From Oxalobacteraceae bacterium (GTDB lineage: Bacteria; Pseudomonadota; Gammaproteobacteria; Burkholderiales; Burkholderiaceae_D), in assembly GCA_021298975.1 (NCBI GenBank), contig JAJTGC010000001.1:19446-83445 (forward strand): DNA of 64,000 nucleotides. Reading direction: 5' to 3'. How positions within the stretch are numbered: the first letter of the stretch is position 1; every line of letters begins with the position of its first letter. Of this stretch, positions 51,612-61,958 are shown in pieces. Both the position numbers and the translations under genes were made by a program. The notes beneath the pieces are model-generated. The model was given only the letters and a program-made list of their open reading frames with translations. It was not told the DNA's origin and ran no database searches.

Positions 51612-51641
51612 CAGAACAAAACCCGCCAGCGACGGCGGGTT
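51612..51641 (-). terminator. Intrinsic terminator/attenuator between rpsK and rpsD
   Basis: Minus strand AACCCGCC-GTCGCT-GGCGGGTT followed by TTGTTCTG. An 8-bp perfect stem with a U-rich tail, 26 bases after the rpsK stop, inside what is usually one continuous operon. Confidence 0.75.
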
Positions 51642-51667
51642 ACCTTCGGGTACTGCCAAAACAACAA

Positions 51668-52072
51668 TCAAATACGACGACGCTTCGGTGGCCGGCAGCC
51701 GTTGTGCGGTACGGGCGTGACGTCCTGAATCTGGGTGATCTTGATGCCCAGATTGTTCAGTGCACGAACGGCCGATTCACGGCCCGGACCTGGGCCTTTG
51801 ATGCGTACTTCCAGATTCTTGACGCCACATTCCACCGCGACTTTGCCCGCAGCCTCAGCGGCGACCTGTGCCGCGAAAGGCGTGGATTTCCGTGAGCCTT
51901 TGAATCCTGCGCCACCGGAGGTTGCCCAGGACAAGGCATTGCCCTGTCTGTCGGTGATCGTGATGATCGTGTTGTTGAACGATGCGTGAATATGCGCAAT
52001 GCCTTCAGCAACGTTCTTTTTAACTTTCTTGCGAACGCGCGCTGATGCGGCGTTATTTGGAGACTTTGCCAT
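51668..52072 (-). CDS. rpsK: 30S ribosomal protein S11
   Basis: Platform protein of the 30S subunit. 134 residues with the S11 core [22 protein letters not shown] and the basic end [13 protein letters not shown]. Normal length, 27 bases after rpsM. Confidence 0.98.
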   Translation of the reverse strand: MAKSPNNAASARVRKKVKKNVAEGIAHIHASFNNTIITITDRQGNALSWATSGGAGFKGSRKSTPFAAQVAAEAAGKVAVECGVKNLEVRIKGPGPGRESAVRALNNLGIKITQIQDVTPVPHNGCRPPKRRRI

Positions 52073-52099
52073 GGTATTTTCCTTGGATCCGCTACAGGA

Positions 52100-52465
52100 T
52101 TACTTCTTCAGCGATTGCGCGGCTTTGCGCGGACCCTTGCGGGTACGAGCGTTGGTACGGGTGCGCTGGCCACGACATGGCAAACCTTTGCGATGCCGCA
52201 TACCACGGTAACAACCGAGATCCATCAAACGCTTGATGTTCATCGACAATTCACGACGCAGATCACCCTCGACGATGAATTTGCCAATCTCATCGCGCAG
52301 CTTTTCGAGCTCGTTGTCGTCGAGGTCTTTGACCTTTTTATTAGTGGGCACGCCTGTTACGACGCAGATCTGCTCTGCGCGTGGACGTCCGATGCCGTAA
52401 ATCGCCGTCAAGCCGATCACGGTGTGCTGATGGTTGGGGATATTGACCCCTGCAATACGTGCCAT
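52100..52465 (-). CDS. rpsM: 30S ribosomal protein S13
   Basis: Head protein contacting the P-site tRNA and the 50S subunit. Begins [26 protein letters not shown] and ends with the basic [17 protein letters not shown] tail. 121 residues, typical. Confidence 0.98.
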   Translation of the reverse strand: MARIAGVNIPNHQHTVIGLTAIYGIGRPRAEQICVVTGVPTNKKVKDLDDNELEKLRDEIGKFIVEGDLRRELSMNIKRLMDLGCYRGMRHRKGLPCRGQRTRTNARTRKGPRKAAQSLKK

Positions 52466-52492
52466 TCGTTATTCCTCAATAAATAACGTTAA

Positions 52493-52606
52493 TTAACCCT
52501 GGCGCTGCTTGTGGCGCGGCTCGGTACAAATGACGCGAACAACGCCTTTGCGCTTGATGATTTTGCAATTGCGGCAAATCCGCTTTACTGATGCGAGCAC
52601 TTTCAT
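52493..52606 (-). CDS. rpmJ: 50S ribosomal protein L36
   Basis: Too short for the ORF track. Translating the minus strand from the ATG at 52606 gives a 37-residue protein starting [14 protein letters not shown] and ending RHKQRQG. The zinc ligands C11, C14, C27 and H32 are present, so this is the zinc-containing form. It lies between infA and rpsM as in most Betaproteobacteria. Confidence 0.96.
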   Translation of the reverse strand: MKVLASVKRICRNCKIIKRKGVVRVICTEPRHKQRQG

Positions 52607-52643
52607 GGTAGCCCTCTTTCTTTCCGTCTTTTAATTACACTAA

Positions 52644-52862
52644 TTATTTCGTACGGAATACAATCCGCGCCCTGCTCAAGTCATACGGCGTCAGTTCTAC
52701 CGTAACCTTGTCACCCGGAAGAATACGGATATAGTTCATCCGCATTTTTCCCGAAATATGTCCTAGAACCACATGCCCGTTTTCCAGCTTGACCCTGAAG
52801 GTCGCATTTGGCAGATTTTCAAGAATCTCGCCTTGCATCTGAATCACGTCATCTTTGGACAT
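52644..52862 (-). CDS. infA: Translation initiation factor IF-1
   Basis: Small OB-fold factor that blocks the A site during initiation. 72 residues; [29 protein letters not shown] onward is canonical. AGAGGA lies 12 bases upstream of the ATG. Its first 19 bases are overlapped by the shifted reading frame of secY, which is not normal for this gene pair. Confidence 0.97.
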   Translation of the reverse strand: MSKDDVIQMQGEILENLPNATFRVKLENGHVVLGHISGKMRMNYIRILPGDKVTVELTPYDLSRARIVFRTK

Positions 52863-54145
52863 ATAAAGTGTTTATTCCTCTCAATCAACGGGGCGCAATG
52901 CCGCCCTTGAAATTTCACCACCACAATAATCAGCAGTGAAGTACCACCAAAATAAAACGGGACATTCCAGCGAGCGATCAAAAATTCAGGCAACAAGCAA
53001 ATCAGCGTGATGTAGACGGCACCAGCCAGCGTCAGACGCGTCAGTATGCGGTCGATATATCGCGCCGTCTGCTCGCCCGGCCGTATCCCCGGGACAAACG
53101 CACCGCTTTTCTTCAGGTTATCCGCCGTTTCCTTGCTGTTGAACACAAGTGCCGTGTAAAAAAAGCAGAAGAAAATAATGGCTGCGGCGTACAACAATGC
53201 ATGAATTGGTTCACCCGGCGCCATCGACGCCGCCAAGTCCTTCAAAAAGCGAACCACCGCGCTATCGGTTTCACCTGAGGTAAACCAACTGGTAATCGTT
53301 GCCGGAAACAGAATGATCGAAGAAGCAAAGATGGGAGGAATCACCCCCGCCATGTTCAGCTTCAACGGCAAATGGCTGCTTTGGCTACCGTAAATCTTGT
53401 TGCCTACCTGTCGCTTCGCATAGTTGACCAAAATCTTGCGCTGGCCGCGCTCAATGAACACGACGAGGTAAGTGACCAGCGCCACCACGATGCAAATCAA
53501 AATCGCGGTCAACGCATTCATTGATCCCGTACGAACGAGTTCGAACAAGCCACCCAGCGCGTTTGGCAATCCAGCAGCGATACCCGCAAAAATAATGATG
53601 GAGATACCGTTACCCAGACCACGCTCGGTGATCTGCTCTCCCAACCACATCAGAAACATGGTACCCGTGACCAGTGTCACCACAGTCGTGAAGCGGAAAG
53701 CCAGACCCGGATCAATCACCAGACCAGCTTGTGATTCGAGCGCAATTGCAATCCCCAACGCCTGGAAAGTCGCAAGCACCAAGGTGCCGTAGCGGGTGTA
53801 CTGCGTGATCTTGCGCCGGCCTGACTCACCTTCTTTTTTCAGTGCTTCCAGCTGAGGCGAAACCACCGACAACAGCTGCATGATGATCGATGCCGATATG
53901 TACGGCATGATGCCCAACGCAAAAATCGTGAAACGCGACAGCGCGCCTCCCGAGAACATGTTAAACATGCCCAGAATGCCGCCTCGGTTCTGGTTAAACA
54001 AAGCCGCAAGCTGCACAGGATCGATGCCGGGCACAGGGATGTGCGCACCCGTCCTGAACACCACCAGCGCGGCAAGTAAAAACCACAAGCGCCCCCAAGG
54101 GAAGCCGCTTGCTGCACTTTTCGCGATTTTTGGTGAAGTTGCCAC
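52844..54145 (-). CDS. secY: Preprotein translocase subunit SecY, 3' end frameshifted
   Basis: Channel-forming subunit of the Sec translocon. Ten transmembrane segments are readable up to [14 protein letters not shown] (about residue 410). There the family continues with TMDFMAQVQ and a cytoplasmic tail of about 30 residues. Here the frame instead runs [17 protein letters not shown] to a stop inside infA. The base sequence right after the break, read one base later, encodes NFKGGIAPR and a stop (52885-52887), the expected family C-terminus. So about 24 codons less one base seem to be missing. Total 433 residues. Either a sequencing/assembly fault or a real truncated, altered tail. Confidence 0.9.
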   Translation of the reverse strand: MATSPKIAKSAASGFPWGRLWFLLAALVVFRTGAHIPVPGIDPVQLAALFNQNRGGILGMFNMFSGGALSRFTIFALGIMPYISASIIMQLLSVVSPQLEALKKEGESGRRKITQYTRYGTLVLATFQALGIAIALESQAGLVIDPGLAFRFTTVVTLVTGTMFLMWLGEQITERGLGNGISIIIFAGIAAGLPNALGGLFELVRTGSMNALTAILICIVVALVTYLVVFIERGQRKILVNYAKRQVGNKIYGSQSSHLPLKLNMAGVIPPIFASSIILFPATITSWFTSGETDSAVVRFLKDLAASMAPGEPIHALLYAAAIIFFCFFYTALVFNSKETADNLKKSGAFVPGIRPGEQTARYIDRILTRLTLAGAVYITLICLLPEFLIARWNVPFYFGGTSLLIIVVVKFQGRHCAPLIERNKHFICPKMT

Positions 54146-54166
54146 GTTGTTTCCGATGTTCCTTGC

Positions 54167-54598
54167 TTACTCGACCGAACCGCCAGCGGCCTCGATCGCT
54201 GCCTTGGCACCTTTGGTCGCAACCACACCCTTGAGCGTGACCTTCTTTGACAGTTCACCTGCCTTGATGACGCGCACAAAACGCGCAAGCTCGGAAATCA
54301 GGCCTGCCTGCTTCAACGCCAACAGGTCTATCTCGGCTACTGGCAATTTTTCCAAATCCGACAACCGCACTTCCGCCTTGAACGGCTTGGATTGCGATTT
54401 GAAACCGCGTTTCGGCAGTCGGCGCTGCAGCGGCATCTGACCACCTTCAAAGCCCACCTTGTGGAAACCGCCCGAACGGGATTTTTGACCCTTGTGACCG
54501 CGACCCGCGGTTTTTCCCAGGCCAGATCCAATGCCGCGCCCAACGCGACGCTTTGCGTGTTTGGCACCAGCCGCTGGTTGAATAGTATTGAGTTCCAT
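54167..54598 (-). CDS. rplO: 50S ribosomal protein L15
   Basis: Late-assembly large-subunit protein. [41 protein letters not shown]-type start with the Gly/Lys/Arg-rich extended arm, globular domain after about residue 60. 143 residues. Precedes secY by 21 bases. Confidence 0.98.
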   Translation of the reverse strand: MELNTIQPAAGAKHAKRRVGRGIGSGLGKTAGRGHKGQKSRSGGFHKVGFEGGQMPLQRRLPKRGFKSQSKPFKAEVRLSDLEKLPVAEIDLLALKQAGLISELARFVRVIKAGELSKKVTLKGVVATKGAKAAIEAAGGSVE

Positions 54599-54622
54599 AT
54601 TTGCTCCGTTCGCAAGTGATGC

Positions 54623-54802
54623 TTACGACACCACTTTCACGAGATACGATACCTTGTTGATCATGCCGCGGACTGACGGTGTGTCTTCGAGTTCGGAAAC
54701 AGAATTCACACGGCGCAAGCCCAGACCACGAACGGTCGCACGATGTGACTCGCGCGTACCAATGAGGCCTTTGACCAGTTTGACTTTGATTGTATTTGCC
54801 AT
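54623..54802 (-). CDS. rpmD: 50S ribosomal protein L30
   Basis: 59 residues from the ATG at 54802 ([15 protein letters not shown]), the usual L30 start; the track start at 54844 overlaps the rpsE end. Contains the L30 signature region [13 protein letters not shown]. Confidence 0.97.
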   Translation of the reverse strand: MANTIKVKLVKGLIGTRESHRATVRGLGLRRVNSVSELEDTPSVRGMINKVSYLVKVVS

Positions 54803-54812
54803 ATTGATCACC

Positions 54813-55331
54813 TTAGCCCAGGATTTCCTCAAGCGTCTTGCCACGCTTGGCAGCGATTTCGGAAGGTGTGCTCATTTTTGCGAGCCCATTCAACGTCGCC
54901 CGAACCATGTTGTAGGGATTGGTTGAGCCGTTTGATTTTGCAACCACATTGGTCACGCCCATGACTTCAAAGATCGCGCGCATCGGACCACCGGCGATGA
55001 CACCGGTACCATCTTTTGCGGGAATCATCATCACGGATGACGCACCGTGGCGGCCATGCACTGTGTGATGCAAAGTGCCGTTTTTGAGGGACACTTTGAT
55101 CATTTTGCGACGGGCTTCTTCCATCGCCTTTTGAACAGCGACCGGTACCTCTTTCGATTTGCCCTTGCCCATGCCGATGCGGCCATCGCCATCACCGACG
55201 ACTGCCAGCGCTGCAAAACCCATGATCCGTCCACCCTTCACCACTTTGGTGACGCGATTGACCGCAATCATTTTTTCGCGCATGCCGTCGTCTGGCTTCT
55301 CGCTTTGCATTTTTTGTTGCATTTTTGCCAT
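54813..55331 (-). CDS. rpsE: 30S ribosomal protein S5
   Basis: Needed for decoding fidelity and mRNA unwinding at the entry site. The dsRNA-binding-like domain is seen in [28 protein letters not shown]; 172 residues ending KTLEEILG. Spectinomycin-contact loop present (KVVKGGR). Confidence 0.98.
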   Translation of the reverse strand: MAKMQQKMQSEKPDDGMREKMIAVNRVTKVVKGGRIMGFAALAVVGDGDGRIGMGKGKSKEVPVAVQKAMEEARRKMIKVSLKNGTLHHTVHGRHGASSVMMIPAKDGTGVIAGGPMRAIFEVMGVTNVVAKSNGSTNPYNMVRATLNGLAKMSTPSEIAAKRGKTLEEILG

Positions 55332-55343
55332 GATGACTATCCC

Positions 55344-55706
55344 TTAGAACTTCAGACCGGCTTCGCGAGCTGCTTCCGCAACTGCTTTGACCCGACCGTG
55401 ATAGCGAAAACCGGAGCGATCGAACGCGACTTCAGCGATACCCGCCTTCAACGCTTTCTCTGCGACACGCTTGCCTACCAATGCGGCAGCGGCAGCATTG
55501 CCACCCTTGCCTGTTTGACCTGCGAGTTCCTTGCGCACTTCCGCCTCTGCGGTTGATGCACTCGCAAGAATCTTGGCGTCGGGGCTAATAATGGTCGCGT
55601 AGATATGCATATTCGTACGATGCACGGCAAGGCGATTTACCTTGAGCTCTGCGATCTTGGCACGCGTTTGGCGTGCACGGCGCAGGCGAGATGCTTTCTT
55701 GTCCAT
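55344..55706 (-). CDS. rplR: 50S ribosomal protein L18
   Basis: 5S rRNA-binding protein. The ATG at 55706 ([15 protein letters not shown]) matches the family and has AAGGGT upstream; the track start at 55712 is a TTG two codons earlier. 120 residues ending [21 protein letters not shown]-like sequence. Confidence 0.97.
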   Translation of the reverse strand: MDKKASRLRRARQTRAKIAELKVNRLAVHRTNMHIYATIISPDAKILASASTAEAEVRKELAGQTGKGGNAAAAALVGKRVAEKALKAGIAEVAFDRSGFRYHGRVKAVAEAAREAGLKF

Positions 55707-55715
55707 GGTCAACCC

Positions 55716-56249
55716 TTACTTCTTCTTGGTTTCTTTGATCACTACAACCTCGTCCACATAGCGGACGCCTTTGCCTTTGTAAGGCTCAGGGCTGCGGTAG
55801 GCGCGCACTTCAGCGGCAACCTGACCCACTCTCTGGCGGTCGATACCCTTGATAATAATTTCGGTCTGCGTTGGTGTTTCGCACTTGACGCCATTGGGCA
55901 TGCTGTGAACGATGGGATGAGAAAAACCCAGCGAAAGATTCAGCTTGTCACCCTGTGCCTGCGCCTTGAAACCCACGCCCACTAGCTGGAGCTTCTTTTC
56001 GAAGCCCTTGGTAACGCCATTCACCATGTTATTCACCAGCGCACGAACCGTACCCGACATCGCATTGGCTTCGCGGCTTTCATCGGCCGGCGTCAGATTC
56101 AGCGTTCCGTTTTCATTCTTGATCACCACCTGGCCGGTCAGAGGCAATGAGAGCGAACCCTGGGGACCCTTCACCACGATCTTTTCTGCCGTGATCGTCA
56201 CTTCGACCTCTTTGGGCAGATCGATTGGCATTTTTCCTACACGAGACAT
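55716..56249 (-). CDS. rplF: 50S ribosomal protein L6
   Basis: Two-domain large-subunit protein near the factor-binding site. [17 protein letters not shown] start and the signature [11 protein letters not shown] near the C-terminus. 177 residues. Confidence 0.98.
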   Translation of the reverse strand: MSRVGKMPIDLPKEVEVTITAEKIVVKGPQGSLSLPLTGQVVIKNENGTLNLTPADESREANAMSGTVRALVNNMVNGVTKGFEKKLQLVGVGFKAQAQGDKLNLSLGFSHPIVHSMPNGVKCETPTQTEIIIKGIDRQRVGQVAAEVRAYRSPEPYKGKGVRYVDEVVVIKETKKK

Positions 56250-56261
56250 GTCACTCCCCCC

Positions 56262-56657
56262 TTAGGCCACGTAGCACAGGATCTCGCCACCGGTACCGGT
56301 AGCGCGCGCCTTGCGATCTGTCATTACACCCTGAGGCGTGGACACAATCGCCACACCCAGGCCGTTCATCACGGTCGGAATGTCGCTCTTGCCGCGATAG
56401 ATACGCAGTCCCGGACGAGATACACGCTCTATGCGCTCGATGACCGGGCGACCAGCGTAGTACTTCAGCTCGATGCGCAGCTCTGGCTTACCACCCAGGT
56501 CGGCCACCGCAAAGTCCTCGATGTAGCCTTCTTCCTTGAGCACACGGGCAATGGCAACCTTCAACTTCGATGAAGGCATGGCCACAGTTGTTTTATTGAC
56601 GCTCTGCGCGTTACGGATACGCGTTAGCAGATCGGCGATAGGATCGCTCATACTCAT
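56262..56657 (-). CDS. rpsH: 30S ribosomal protein S8
   Basis: Primary 16S binder and, in E. coli, translational repressor of the spc operon. 131 residues, [18 protein letters not shown] start and [13 protein letters not shown] near the end. Confidence 0.98.
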   Translation of the reverse strand: MSMSDPIADLLTRIRNAQSVNKTTVAMPSSKLKVAIARVLKEEGYIEDFAVADLGGKPELRIELKYYAGRPVIERIERVSRPGLRIYRGKSDIPTVMNGLGVAIVSTPQGVMTDRKARATGTGGEILCYVA

Positions 56658-56671
56658 CGCTTATTCTCCTA

Positions 56672-56977
56672 TTACCAGCTGGCTTTAGTCATACCCGGAA
56701 TTTCGCCACGCATGGCGATTTCACGGAGCTTGGTGCGACCCAGACCGAATTTACGGAATGTGCCGCGCGGACGACCAGTCAACGCGCAACGATTGCGCTG
56801 ACGCGTCGGAGCAGAGTTTCGCGGCAGCGACTGTAACTTCAGACGCGCGTCGTAACGCTCTTCTTCCGATTTCGACTGATCGTCGATGATGGCTTTCAAT
56901 TCGGCGCGCTTGGCAGCGTACTTCTTTACCAGTGCGGCGCGCTTCTGTTCGCGGTTAATCAGTGCCAGTTTTGCCAT
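56672..56977 (-). CDS. rpsN: 30S ribosomal protein S14 (zinc-free form)
   Basis: The ATG at 56977 ([16 protein letters not shown]) is used; the track start at 57040 runs into rplE. The 101-residue long form lacks the CxxC pairs of the zinc type and ends [11 protein letters not shown]. Only one S14 copy is seen here. Confidence 0.97.
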   Translation of the reverse strand: MAKLALINREQKRAALVKKYAAKRAELKAIIDDQSKSEEERYDARLKLQSLPRNSAPTRQRNRCALTGRPRGTFRKFGLGRTKLREIAMRGEIPGMTKASW

Positions 56978-56984
56978 GGCAGCC

Positions 56985-57524
56985 TCAGTTTCTGAACGGG
57001 AATTTGAATGCGGCGAGAAGCGCTTTTGCTTCGTCGTCACTCTTTGCTGTCGTGGTGATGCTGATGTTCATGCCACGCAACGCGTCGATCTTGTCATACT
57101 CAATCTCGGGGAAAATAATCTGCTCTTTCACACCGATGTTGTAGTTACCGCGACCATCGAATGCCTTGCCTGAAACACCACGAAAGTCACGTACACGCGG
57201 AAAAGCGATAGTGACGAGGCGATCCAGGAATTCGTACATGCGTGCACCGCGAAGTGTCACCATGCAGCCGATAGGATAACCTTCGCGGATCTTGAATCCG
57301 GCAATCGCCTTGCGGGCCTTGGTTACCACGGGCTTCTGACCCGCAATCTTGGTCAAGTCACCCACGGCGTGCTCGATAATCTTCTTGTCAGCAACCGCCT
57401 CCGACAGACCCATGTTCAATGTGATCTTGGACAGACGCGGCACTTCCATCACCGACTTGTAGCCAAATTTGGCTATCAGGTCAGCAACGACTTTTTCTTT
57501 GTAATGTTGTTGTAGACGTGCCAT
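56985..57524 (-). CDS. rplE: 50S ribosomal protein L5
   Basis: Binds 5S rRNA and contacts P-site tRNA. 179 residues, [20 protein letters not shown] start, with the [23 protein letters not shown] end typical of the family. Confidence 0.98.
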   Translation of the reverse strand: MARLQQHYKEKVVADLIAKFGYKSVMEVPRLSKITLNMGLSEAVADKKIIEHAVGDLTKIAGQKPVVTKARKAIAGFKIREGYPIGCMVTLRGARMYEFLDRLVTIAFPRVRDFRGVSGKAFDGRGNYNIGVKEQIIFPEIEYDKIDALRGMNISITTTAKSDDEAKALLAAFKFPFRN

Positions 57525-57528
57525 TTCG

Positions 57529-57843
57529 TTACACCTTCACGACTTCGCCGGTGGACTTGTAGACACGGACTTTCTTGCCGTCCACCGTCTTTATGCCCAC
57601 ACGATCTGCCTTGCCGGTCGCTGCATTGAACAGCGCGACATTGGAAATATGAATTGGCATCAGCTTGTCAACGATGCCGCCAGTTGCTCCTGTCATTGGA
57701 TTGGGCTTCACTGCCTTTTTAGCGACATTAATCCCATCAACCACAAGATGGTTGGCATCGACACGCTGCGCAACCACCCCGCGCTTGCCTTTGTCTTTGC
57801 CAGTCAAAACGATGACTTCGTCTTTGGTACGAATCTTATCCAT
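57529..57843 (-). CDS. rplX: 50S ribosomal protein L24
   Basis: Early-assembly initiator protein with a KOW motif ([18 protein letters not shown]). 104 residues, four bases before rplE. Confidence 0.98.
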   Translation of the reverse strand: MDKIRTKDEVIVLTGKDKGKRGVVAQRVDANHLVVDGINVAKKAVKPNPMTGATGGIVDKLMPIHISNVALFNAATGKADRVGIKTVDGKKVRVYKSTGEVVKV

Positions 57844-57852
57844 GGCGGCTCC

Positions 57853-58221
57853 TTACAAAACTTCAGGCGCAAGGGACACGATCTTCATGAAGCGCTCTGT
57901 GCGCAACTCACGGGTAACCGGTCCGAAAATACGGGTGCCAATCGGCTCCAACTTGGCATTCAAGAGCACTGCCGCGTTGCGATCAAAACGCACAAGCGAG
58001 CCATCCTGACGACGCACACCCTTGGCGGTGCGCACAACGACGGCATTGTAGATCTCGCCCTTCTTGACGCGACCACGCGGCTGCGCTTCCTTGATGGTGA
58101 CTTTGATGATGTCGCCAATACCTGCATACCGGCGCTTTGAACCACCCAGCACCTTAATGCAGAGCACTTCGCGTGCACCAGTGTTGTCGGCTACTTCGAG
58201 CCGGCTTTCAGTTTGAATCAT
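57853..58221 (-). CDS. rplN: 50S ribosomal protein L14
   Basis: Intersubunit-bridge protein. ATG at 58221 ([17 protein letters not shown]) is the family start; the track start at 58272 adds leader sequence. 122 residues. First gene of the spc cluster, behind a 203-base spacer with its own promoter. Confidence 0.97.
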   Translation of the reverse strand: MIQTESRLEVADNTGAREVLCIKVLGGSKRRYAGIGDIIKVTIKEAQPRGRVKKGEIYNAVVVRTAKGVRRQDGSLVRFDRNAAVLLNAKLEPIGTRIFGPVTRELRTERFMKIVSLAPEVL

Positions 58222-58390
58222 GATTTTTCTTTCCCAACTTAATCCGCGCCGGGCGCACGATACGCCCTTCAACGGTCAGTCTTGGTCCCGCCGGCAATGC
58301 CGCTGAGCGGCTCCACCGATTGGGTTGACAAAAAGCTACGGAGTTTTACTGCTTTTACAGCGCCTGCCAACTAAAGCAGGAAAGCCCAAC

Positions 58391-58420
58391 ATTATGCACT
58401 ACCTAAGGCCGGGCTGGCAA
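58391..58420 (-). promoter_or_regulatory. spc cluster promoter upstream of rplN
   Basis: Minus strand TTGCCA (58415-58420), 18 bases, CATAAT (58391-58396), in the rpsQ-rplN spacer where the E. coli S10 and spc operons also divide. The leader of about 160 bases holds a GCCGC-TGA-GCGGC hairpin (58299-58311) and a CTGCTTT/AAAGCAG pair. Confidence 0.65.
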
Positions 58421-58424
58421 GCAG

Positions 58425-58697
58425 TTAAACAGCCTGTGCAACTTCAACGACGCGCGTTACTGTCCAGGCCTTGGTCTTGGAAATCGGACGGCCTTCCTGA
58501 ATCTCAACCGTATCGCCCGTCTTGGCAGCGTTAGCTTCGTCGTGAGCGTGATACTTGTTCGACCGCACGATGATTTTTCCGTAGAGCGGGTGCCGAACTC
58601 GACGCTCGATGAGGACGGTAACCGTCTTGTCCATTTTGTCCGAAACGACGGTACCGACCAGGGTACGCTTCAACGCTGTCTTTTCTGTTGCGCTCAT
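58425..58697 (-). CDS. rpsQ: 30S ribosomal protein S17
   Basis: OB-fold primary 16S binder. 90 residues: [32 protein letters not shown] is diagnostic. Last gene of the S10 cluster; one base overlaps rpmC's stop. Confidence 0.98.
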   Translation of the reverse strand: MSATEKTALKRTLVGTVVSDKMDKTVTVLIERRVRHPLYGKIIVRSNKYHAHDEANAAKTGDTVEIQEGRPISKTKAWTVTRVVEVAQAV

Positions 58698-58888
58698 TAT
58701 TGGCCGCCCTTCTGGTTAATCACAGTCTTGACGCGCGCAATGTCGTGACGCACTTTCTTGAGCTGCGACGTGTTCTGCAGCTGTTGCGTTGCGACCTGCA
58801 TGCGCAGGCCAAAATGGGCTTTGAGCAGGTCATTCAGCTCTTTCTTCAGAGCCGGGACGTCTTTGCCTTGGAGTTCAGATGCTTTCAT
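58697..58888 (-). CDS. rpmC: 50S ribosomal protein L29
   Basis: Small helical protein at the tunnel exit, close to the trigger factor and SRP docking site. The track merges it into an ORF from 59134; the proper ATG at 58888 ([18 protein letters not shown]) gives 63 residues. Confidence 0.97.
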   Translation of the reverse strand: MKASELQGKDVPALKKELNDLLKAHFGLRMQVATQQLQNTSQLKKVRHDIARVKTVINQKGGQ

Positions 58889-58898
58889 TCGTATCCCC

Positions 58899-59318
58899 TT
58901 ATTGGCCAACCTGGCGCACAACGAAGGTGGTCGCCAGAGGCAGCTTTGCCGCTGCAAGGCGGAATGCCTCGCGCGCCAGCGCCTCATCAACGCCGTCCAT
59001 CTCATAGAGAACCTTGCCGGGCTGGATCTCGGCAACGTAATACTCCGGGTTACCTTTACCGTTACCCATACGAACTTCGGCCGGCTTGTTCGAAATTGGC
59101 TTGTCCGGGAAAATGCGGATCCAGATACGACCACCCCGTTTAATGTGACGTGTCATGGCGCGACGAGCAGATTCGATCTGCCGAGCCGTGATGCGACCAC
59201 GGGCGACCGCCTTCAGACCAAATTCACCAAACGACACAGCCGTGCCACGCTCATGTGAAATGCCCTTGTTGCGGCCTTTTTGCTCTTTCCGGTATTTTCT
59301 ACGTGCTGGTTGCAGCAT
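58899..59318 (-). CDS. rplP: 50S ribosomal protein L16
   Basis: Organises the A-site finger region and the peptidyl transferase surroundings. 139 residues, [19 protein letters not shown] start, [14 protein letters not shown] and the loop [17 protein letters not shown]. One of the usual L16 lengths. Confidence 0.98.
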   Translation of the reverse strand: MLQPARRKYRKEQKGRNKGISHERGTAVSFGEFGLKAVARGRITARQIESARRAMTRHIKRGGRIWIRIFPDKPISNKPAEVRMGNGKGNPEYYVAEIQPGKVLYEMDGVDEALAREAFRLAAAKLPLATTFVVRQVGQ

Positions 59319-59320
59319 GA

Positions 59321-60178
59321 TTATTCTCCTGCCTTCTCAACCGGCGTAGCCGGTGCGTCAGCTTTCTTTGTGCGAACTCGCTTTGCAGCCGCGGGCGCTG
59401 GCACAGCTGCCGCACCCTCGGTTGCCGTTGCAGGCGCGTCCGCGCGCTTGGTACGTGCAGTGCGACCGGCGGGCTTGCCATCATCACGGCGTGGTGCCCG
59501 ACGCTTGCGCTCGTCATCCGACGTCGTTTCGACAGCGGGCGATTCACCACTGGCCAGACGATCGCCCTTGTAAACCCAAACTTTGATACCGATGATGCCG
59601 TAGGTAGTTTCTGCTTCACCGAAACCGTAATCAATATCAGCACGCAGTGTGTGCAGCGGCACACGGCCTTCGCGATACCACTCTGTCCGTGCAATTTCGA
59701 TACCGTTCAAACGACCGGACGACATGATCTTGATGCCTTGCGCGCCGAGACGCATGGCATTTTGCATTGCGCGCTTCATGGCACGACGGAACATGATTCG
59801 CTTTTCAAGTTGCTGGGCAATTGAATCAGCGATCAGTTGGGCATCCGTTTCGGGCTTGCGAATTTCTTCAATGTTGACATGCACTGGCACGCCCATCATT
59901 TTGGCCAGCGCCGACTTCAATACCTCGATATCCTCGCCCTTCTTGCCAATGACAACGCCAGGACGCGAACTGAAGATGGTGATGCGTGCATTCTTTGCAG
60001 GCCGCTCGATAAGTACGCGACCTACGGAGGCATTTTTGAGCTTTTTCTTGAGGAAGGCACGAACCGAAAGGTCTTCCTGGAGCATGTCTGCGAAATTGCT
60101 GTTTCCCGCATACCAGCGTGATCCCCAGTTACGGGTGACGGCAAGTCGAAAGCCGGTTGGATGAATCTTCTGTCCCAT
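59321..60178 (-). CDS. rpsC: 30S ribosomal protein S3 with long repetitive C-terminal tail
   Basis: mRNA-entry-channel protein with a KH domain ([14 protein letters not shown], about 62-75) and the S3 C-terminal domain to about residue 215. The remaining ~70 residues are Ala/Lys/Arg-rich low complexity with two similar units ([10 protein letters not shown] and [10 protein letters not shown]). E. coli S3 is 233 residues; Betaproteobacteria often have extended tails, but 285 is long. Confidence 0.97.
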   Translation of the reverse strand: MGQKIHPTGFRLAVTRNWGSRWYAGNSNFADMLQEDLSVRAFLKKKLKNASVGRVLIERPAKNARITIFSSRPGVVIGKKGEDIEVLKSALAKMMGVPVHVNIEEIRKPETDAQLIADSIAQQLEKRIMFRRAMKRAMQNAMRLGAQGIKIMSSGRLNGIEIARTEWYREGRVPLHTLRADIDYGFGEAETTYGIIGIKVWVYKGDRLASGESPAVETTSDDERKRRAPRRDDGKPAGRTARTKRADAPATATEGAAAVPAPAAAKRVRTKKADAPATPVEKAGE

Positions 60179-60188
60179 CGTGACTCCC

Positions 60189-60521
60189 TTAATTACCGAC
60201 CGTCACATAAATGTGACAGGTTTGTTTCGAAATGCGATCACCGCGGCCCTTGGCTCTGGCGGTGAAACGGCGAAGCACTGCACCTTTTTCCACAAAGATC
60301 GTCTTGACAGTGAGTTCGTCAATGTCCGCGCCATCATTGTGCTCGGCATTGGCAATCGCCGACTCAAGAACCTTCTTGATCAACACAGCACCTTTTTTGG
60401 GGCTGAATGTCAGGATATTGAGTGCCTGGTCGACCTTTTTGCCGCGAATAAGGTCTGCAACGAGGCGGCCCTTTTGAGCCGACAGTCGTGCGCTGCGGAG
60501 GGTAGCTTTAGTTTCCATCAT
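60189..60521 (-). CDS. rplV: 50S ribosomal protein L22
   Basis: Tunnel-wall protein with the extended beta-hairpin involved in macrolide sensitivity and stalling. 110 residues; [23 protein letters not shown] and [16 protein letters not shown] are diagnostic. The hairpin appears intact. Confidence 0.98.
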   Translation of the reverse strand: MMETKATLRSARLSAQKGRLVADLIRGKKVDQALNILTFSPKKGAVLIKKVLESAIANAEHNDGADIDELTVKTIFVEKGAVLRRFTARAKGRGDRISKQTCHIYVTVGN

Positions 60522-60527
60522 CGGACC

Positions 60528-60803
60528 TTATTTCTTCGCCTTTTTGTCAGCCGCATGACCTTTGAAGGTACGAGTCAGTGCGAATTCGCCAAGCTTGTGG
60601 CCAACCATATTTTCGGACACGTATACAGGCACGTGCTGCTTGCCATTGTGCACAGCGATCGTCAGTCCAATGAAGTCAGGCATGATCGTCGACCGACGTG
60701 ACCAAGTCTTGATTGGCTTTTTATCTCGCACTGCCTGAGCAGTTTCGACTTTTTTCAGCAGGTGGGCGTCGCAAAACGGCCCTTTTTTCAATGAACGTCC
60801 CAT
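60528..60803 (-). CDS. rpsS: 30S ribosomal protein S19
   Basis: Head protein partnered with S13. [20 protein letters not shown] start and the [18 protein letters not shown] signature. 91 residues. Confidence 0.98.
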   Translation of the reverse strand: MGRSLKKGPFCDAHLLKKVETAQAVRDKKPIKTWSRRSTIMPDFIGLTIAVHNGKQHVPVYVSENMVGHKLGEFALTRTFKGHAADKKAKK

Positions 60804-60813
60804 GTCTTACCCC

Positions 60814-61641
60814 TTATTTCTTACCGCGACGCGAAACAATCATCGACGTCGTGCGTTTGTTGCGACGCGTCTTCTTGCCTTTTGTCTGCTGACCCCACGG
60901 CGACACCGGATGGCGGCCGGCAGCAGTTTTGCCTTCGCCACCACCGTGTGGGTGATCGACCGGATTCATGGCCACACCGCGCACGGTAGGACGAATGCCG
61001 CGCCAACGCACCGCACCCGCTTTGCCGATCTTGCGCAGGTTGTGCTCACCATTACCAACTTCGCCGATCGTTGCACGACATTCCACATGAATGCGGCGCA
61101 CCTCACCGGAACGCAGACGTACCTGAGCGTAGATGCCTTCGCGAGCCATCAACACCACACCGGCTCCTGCAGTTCGCGCGATTTGCGCACCTTTACCAGG
61201 CAGCATTTCGACGCAATGCATGGTCGTACCCACCGGAATATTGCGGATAGGCAGGCAATTGCCTGGCTTGATCGGCGCTTCCGGACCATTCATCAACTGG
61301 TCACCAACGGCCATACCTTTGCCAGCGATGATGTACTTGCGCTCACCGTCCGCGTAGCACAGCAAAGCAATGTTCGCGCTACGATTTGGATCGTATTCAA
61401 GGCGTTCGACCTTGGCGGGAATCCCATCCTTGTTACGGCGGAAATCCACAATACGGTAGTGATGCTTGTGACCACCACCGATATGGCGCGTCGTAATGTG
61501 GCCGTTGTTATTGCGACCGGCAGTCTTGCTCTTTTTTTCGACAAGCGCCGCGAACGGACGGCCTTTGTGGAGGTCAGGGTTGACCACCTTGACCATGCCA
61601 CGACGGCCGGGCGATGTCGGTTTTAACTTAACGAGTGCCAT
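60814..61641 (-). CDS. rplB: 50S ribosomal protein L2
   Basis: Largest conserved 23S binder, close to the peptidyl transferase centre. 275 residues with the essential region [16 protein letters not shown]. Overlaps rplW by one base at its start. Confidence 0.98.
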   Translation of the reverse strand: MALVKLKPTSPGRRGMVKVVNPDLHKGRPFAALVEKKSKTAGRNNNGHITTRHIGGGHKHHYRIVDFRRNKDGIPAKVERLEYDPNRSANIALLCYADGERKYIIAGKGMAVGDQLMNGPEAPIKPGNCLPIRNIPVGTTMHCVEMLPGKGAQIARTAGAGVVLMAREGIYAQVRLRSGEVRRIHVECRATIGEVGNGEHNLRKIGKAGAVRWRGIRPTVRGVAMNPVDHPHGGGEGKTAAGRHPVSPWGQQTKGKKTRRNKRTTSMIVSRRGKK

Positions 61642-61958
61642 TATTTAGCCTCCTCGGTGAAGTTGATTTCCTGACCAGGCTTGAGGCACACAAAAGCACG
61701 GCGAGTGTTATTGCGACGGCCAGTGAAACGTCCGGAGCGCTTGATCTTGCCCGCCCGGTTGGCCACTTGCACGGACTCAACCTGCACCTTGAAAAGCAGT
61801 TCAACTGCGGCCTTGATCTCGAGCTTGGTAGCGTCTTGCATGACCAGAAAAACAACTTGCTCATTTTTTTCTGCAATAAAAGTGGCCTTCTCCGAGATAA
61901 CCGGAGCCAGAAGCACTTTCATCAGACGCTCTTCGCTATGTTTGATGACTGAACTCAT
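61641..61958 (-). CDS. rplW: 50S ribosomal protein L23
   Basis: Tunnel-exit protein that docks trigger factor and SRP. 105 residues with [16 protein letters not shown] near the start and YVCLKPG-like [12 protein letters not shown] at the end. ATG overlaps the rplD stop by four bases. Confidence 0.98.
   Translation of the reverse strand: MSSVIKHSEERLMKVLLAPVISEKATFIAEKNEQVVFLVMQDATKLEIKAAVELLFKVQVESVQVANRAGKIKRSGRFTGRRNNTRRAFVCLKPGQEINFTEEAK

Noticed and set aside
53472-54440. Plus-strand ORFs antisense to secY and rplO (53472..53792, 53880..54440)
   Set aside because: Fully opposite to conserved translocon and ribosomal protein genes; codon-structure shadows.
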